NCBI GenBank assembly: GCA_025455395.1
Contig: JALOMO010000024.1
Location: 1-33,528 of the forward strand
Origin: Bacteroidales bacterium
Lineage (GTDB): Bacteria; Bacteroidota; Bacteroidia; Bacteroidales; VadinHA17
Direction: 5' to 3'
DNA length: 33,528 nucleotides
Made by a program: the position numbers and the translations under genes. Within the stretch, counting starts at the first letter, position 1. Each line of letters opens with the position of its first letter. The notes below the pieces were generated by a model that saw only the letters and a program-made list of their open reading frames with translations, was not told the DNA's origin and did not search any database. Below are positions 32,347 to 33,528 of this stretch, one piece after another.

Positions 32347-33528
32347 ATGGCCGCTAATAATGACTCTCAGTCTGATATATTAATGATTAAGGAATTTATC
32401 AAAAAAGCCTTAGCTATTAAATACATCTACTTCTTATGTTTAATTTTGGGATTATCCTTAGCATATGTTGTTAGCAAGTTTTCCACACCAGTATATGAGG
32501 TAAACTCGATTATAGGCCCTCTTGAAAATGAACAAACAAGAATCCTTGGTTCAAGCGAACTTTTCAGGGGATTGGAAGCATATACACAGGCACGAAATCT
32601 GCAAGATGATGTTAATAGTGTGAAGTCTTTTTCTCTCGCAACCTCAACCATTACAAGTTTGAACCTTGAGGTTGGCTATTTTATTGAGGGAAATAAACTT
32701 CTGCAAAAGACAATCCAGGAATTCCCTCGCGCTCCCTATGTAGTAAATATTGATAAATCGCATATTCAACCAATAAATGTAAAATTCTACATTCAATTCC
32801 TGAATGCCAGTTCTTATAGCATTAAAGCCTTCTCGGAAAATGCTGTGCTTTATAATTATGTTGATAATATGGTAGTTGGATCCAGATCCAATTTCAAAAT
32901 TGATACTATATGCAAGTTTAATGAAACAATCACCCATAGTAATTACAAATTTGCCGTATCCGCCAACCCAGACTTCTCGTCAATTCCCATGGGCGATCCC
33001 AGGCACTATTTTGAGTTTTTTCATCTCGACAATTTGACTAAGCAATACCTGAGCCGTATCTCAGTCTCACCTGTAAACATTAGGTCTTCACTTATAAATG
33101 TAAAATTTAAGGGAGAAAACATTGACCTGACTGTAGAATATCTTAATCGATATTTGCAAACATTCTTGGATGAAAACCTTTCGAAAAAGAATAAAATTGC
33201 TGTTAATACCATAAATTTTATTGATGCGCAAATTTCGGAAATCTCAGATTCATTACTAATATCTGAAACTGAGTTACGAGATTATAGATCAACTAATCAG
33301 GTGACAGATCTAAGTTATCAAGGACAACAGGCGCTAGAGCAAATGGCCCGAATAGAATCCGATCTCTCATCAATTTCTGTACAACAGAGATATTATGACT
33401 ATATTCTAGATTATATTGGGAAGAATCAGGATGTTGCAGGACTAGCCCCACCCTCATCAGCCAATGTAATCGACCCTATCCTAAACACTCTTATCCTTGA
33501 TCTATTGGAAATGAATGCAGAGCGGTCA
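32347..33528 (+). CDS. Wzc-like chain-length protein, N-terminal part (runs off the window)
   Basis: An open frame begins at ATG 32347, 17 bases after the export gene, and stays open for 394 codons to the window edge. It starts MAANNDSQSDILMIKEF and has a first membrane helix (IYFLCLILGLSLAYVVS). A Wzz-type periplasmic region follows (PVYEVNSIIG), then a coiled-coil region (ISEISDSLLISETELRDYRS ... QMARIESDLSSISVQQRYYD) ending near LDLLEMNAERS. This matches Bacteroidetes polysaccharide co-polymerases that often carry a C-terminal tyrosine kinase; the kinase part, if present, is beyond the window. Confidence 0.88.
   Translation, partial: MAANNDSQSDILMIKEFIKKALAIKYIYFLCLILGLSLAYVVSKFSTPVYEVNSIIGPLENEQTRILGSSELFRGLEAYTQARNLQDDVNSVKSFSLATSTITSLNLEVGYFIEGNKLLQKTIQEFPRAPYVVNIDKSHIQPINVKFYIQFLNASSYSIKAFSENAVLYNYVDNMVVGSRSNFKIDTICKFNETITHSNYKFAVSANPDFSSIPMGDPRHYFEFFHLDNLTKQYLSRISVSPVNIRSSLINVKFKGENIDLTVEYLNRYLQTFLDENLSKKNKIAVNTINFIDAQISEISDSLLISETELRDYRSTNQVTDLSYQGQQALEQMARIESDLSSISVQQRYYDYILDYIGKNQDVAGLAPPSSANVIDPILNTLILDLLEMNAERS

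Overview
The window looks like a chromosomal segment of a Bacteroidota (Bacteroidetes) bacterium, probably of the order Bacteroidales. The evidence is the Bacteroidetes-style division and cell-wall (dcw) cluster without murF, a PorP/SprF-family protein, a glycine-lipid-type acyltransferase pair, a long PurF-like paralogue, and several boxes that fit the Bacteroidetes -7 promoter consensus TAnnTTTG. No rRNA, tRNA, CRISPR array, transposase or phage gene was seen.

Layout. (1) 1-1958, minus strand: an outer-membrane putative porin with its own promoter. (2) 2003-17451, minus strand: a complete, tightly packed dcw operon in the order mraZ-rsmH-ftsL-ftsI-murE-mraY-murD-ftsW-murG-murC-ftsQ-ftsA-ftsZ. 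A 10-bp-periodic candidate MraZ operator lies upstream and a strong intrinsic terminator lies just after ftsZ. (3) 17452-19750: a repeat-bearing intergenic stretch, then a plus-strand PlsC-like/OlsB-like acyltransferase pair resembling GlsA/GlsB of aminolipid synthesis. (4) 19751-23148: a repeat-filled gap, then minus-strand yebC, a small SPOR protein and a PurF-like amidotransferase. (5) 23149-25997: plus-strand miaB and a PflX-like radical SAM gene. A family of two-hairpin palindromic elements occurs here in three copies, one intergenic and two inserted in frame inside these two coding regions. (6) 26000-33528: clearly more A+T-rich, plus strand. It holds a PorP/SprF protein, a propeller protein with two SPOR domains, a 440-bp gap with dyad symmetries, and an exopolysaccharide locus (conserved small protein, WcaJ-type initiating sugar transferase, Wza-like export lipoprotein, and the N-terminal part of a Wzc-like chain-length protein that runs off the window).

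How the genes work together. The dcw operon makes lipid II (MurE, MurD, MurC, MraY, MurG) and builds the septal machinery (FtsZ, FtsA, FtsQ, FtsL, FtsW, FtsI). The acyltransferase pair probably makes membrane aminolipids. The right end is concerned with the cell surface: a PorP-like outer-membrane protein paired with a putative peptidoglycan-binding partner, followed by polysaccharide assembly and export.

The least expected features are the intragenic palindromic elements in miaB and the PflX-like gene, the SPOR-for-OmpA architecture next to PorP, and -7 boxes placed so close to start codons that leaderless transcripts are predicted. All functional calls come from reading the sequence; no database search was possible.
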